DNA of 22,672 nucleotides from Acanthamoeba sp. SK_2022b (Eukaryota > Discosea > Longamoebia > Acanthamoebidae). This document shows positions 21,706 through 22,672 of this stretch, piece after piece. The translations under genes were made by a program, and so were the position numbers. The notes under the pieces were generated by a model, which was given only the letters and a program-made list of their open reading frames with translations, ran no database searches and had not been told where the DNA came from. Position 1 is the first letter of the stretch, and each line of letters begins with the position of its first letter. The stretch spans positions 1 to 22,672 of the forward strand of contig JANDJZ010000595.1 in NCBI GenBank assembly GCA_027943245.1. The letters are read 5' to 3'.

Positions 21706-21996
21706 GTGAGAGGGTCTCCCCATACTTGGGAGGTGCTGCCCCAATGGAGAGCACTCTAAAGAATGAAAAAAGGCCCCGCCGATTTTTGTACTCGGGTCCC
21801 TGGGACAAACCGGGATATAAGCTGGCGTGTCAGAAATGTTGTCGACGTTTTCAACGCTTCCGCAGAAATATTGACATGCCCGGATTTTTGCCTCTTCCGT
21901 GGCAGGCTGAGTACAAAAATCGGCGGGGCCTTTTTTCATTCTTTAGAGTGCTCTCCGTTGGGGCAGCACCTCCCAAGTACGGGGAGACCCTCTCGC
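21706..21996. mobile_element. 291-bp fold-back (MITE-like) element with 88-bp inverted arms
   Basis: Left arm 21706-21793 and right arm 21909-21996 are reverse complements with only three mismatches in 88 positions. Ends read GTGAGAGGGTCTCCCC and, on the other strand, GCGAGAGGGTCTCCCC. The 115-base centre is unrelated to the arms. Flanks are AT-rich, but I see no clean target-site duplication. It encodes no transposase, so it would be non-autonomous if mobile. Transcription through it would give a long hairpin RNA. Confidence 0.7.
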
Positions 21997-22232
21997 CTCA
22001 AAGAGAAAATTATTATTTAATTTAAAATCACATACAATGTCGCGATCAAGGCAAGATTTACAGTATGTACAAATAAATCCTCCCATTTTTTGTTAATCTA
22101 AGCCTTGAATGCGATGTATGGGCAGCTGTCAAGACCCTACAGCTTTGTGCCAAGGGCCAAGCGATCTGTTCGTTTCCCATCCTTTGTAATTGTTTGTATC
22201 TCGTTTTATAATCTCGTGATGTATATTTACAG
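21997..22232 (+). other. Upstream region of the right-edge gene
   Basis: Contains a possible upstream exon (about 22101-22183) ending CCATCCTTT|GTAATT, in phase with the acceptor TTTACAG at 22232. Its 5' end is undefined. Otherwise AT-rich with no recognisable feature. Confidence 0.35.
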
Positions 22233-22672
22233 ATGCAGCGAGTTACAGCAGTACAACATGAGGAAGCGAAGGCGCTGTGGCTCAAAAGGCAACAACAAGA
22301 AGAGGCACGAGGTTTCAAAGTACGTCTTTCCTCTTCTCCCGTTCAACGATTTGTTCACATAGTGTTCTCCCTGCAGGGAGCATGCTGAGCACGCTCTACA
22401 GCACTACCAACAAGGGAATAGGTGGAAGAGCATCTTCCACACGGTCAAGGACGTGCTACATGTTGAACTGGTACGCTCCACCTTTTGTCTTCTTTAATCT
22501 CGTTCCCTAACATCGTTTGCTCGCCAGGAGTGCAAGTACGAGGTTGTTGTTTCGCTGAGCCAGCTTTTGGACGCACGCGACCAAGCAGTCATCGACCAAG
22601 ACAACGACCGACTTCATGAGGTTATCCACGATATCGTCTACCTGTTCCCGCCCAAGGATGTTCACAAGACGG
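22233..22672 (+). CDS. Unrecognised protein, 5' part only, cut by window end
   Basis: Likely exons 22233-22319, 22381-22470 and 22528->22672, all phase 0. They read MQRVTAVQHEEAKALWLKRQ (then Gln/Glu-rich), HAEHALQHYQQGNRWKSIFH and ECKYEVVVSLSQLLDARDQA, continuing to the right edge. The translation is helical and charged, with no family I recognise. The first exon follows a good acceptor (TTTACAG), so the ATG may be internal. Donors GTACGT and GTACGC match the local style; the exon-2 acceptor CAGGGAG|CAT is chosen because the nearer CAG gives a stop. Confidence 0.5.

Noticed and set aside
21688..22025. Paired 84-99 codon frames both starting MKKGPADFC
   Set aside because: The identical starts come from the two inverted arms of the fold-back element.
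22300..22312. A sixth GC donor (GAAGAG|GCACGA) in the right-edge gene
   Set aside because: A normal GTACGT donor lies 12 bases downstream in the same phase, so the GC site is not required.

Overview
The window is nuclear DNA from an intron-rich eukaryote. Genes have many short spliceosomal introns, exons are GC-rich and several introns are AT-rich. (CA/GT)n tracts are abundant, and the conserved proteins are eukaryotic trafficking and signalling factors. An Acanthamoeba-like amoebozoan fits the style, but nothing here proves the species.

Layout. 1-8697 (minus): almost all of a MON2 homologue, a giant Golgi/endosome HEAT-repeat scaffold. I resolved 35 phase-consistent exons; the C-terminus lies beyond base 1. 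8698-9501: divergent intergenic region. 9502-14149 (plus): a 13-exon Ras guanine-nucleotide exchange factor. 14387-15885 (plus): a 9-exon ESCRT-II subunit SNF8/VPS22. 15974-16654 (minus): a single-exon protein with an Hcp (bacterial type VI secretion tube) fold. 16879-18329 (plus): a 7-exon F-box/MORN-repeat protein. 18400-18804: a tandem array of about 62 bp units, each with the E2F-type word TTTCCCGC on the minus strand. 18926-21214 (minus): an unrecognised, possibly decaying 6-exon gene with a long Asp/Lys/Arg repeat. 21706-21996: a fold-back element with 88-bp inverted arms. 22233-22672 (plus): the first exons of an unrecognised gene.

The left 16 kb is conserved housekeeping sequence: MON2 and SNF8 both act on endosomal/Golgi membrane traffic, and RasGEF in small-GTPase signalling. 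Adjacency does not imply co-regulation. The right 6 kb looks accessory: repeats, a fold-back element and genes of no recognised family.

Three observations stand out. (1) Five introns in three genes must use a GC donor, always in the form AG|GCACG, so GC-AG introns are about 7% of the roughly 67 introns I could place. (2) An intronless Hcp-fold gene sits among intron-dense neighbours, which suggests transfer from bacteria. (3) The 62-bp array preserves a hairpin between two sequence types that share almost no stem sequence. All exon joins were derived by eye from phase, splice dinucleotides and remembered family alignments; no transcript evidence was available.
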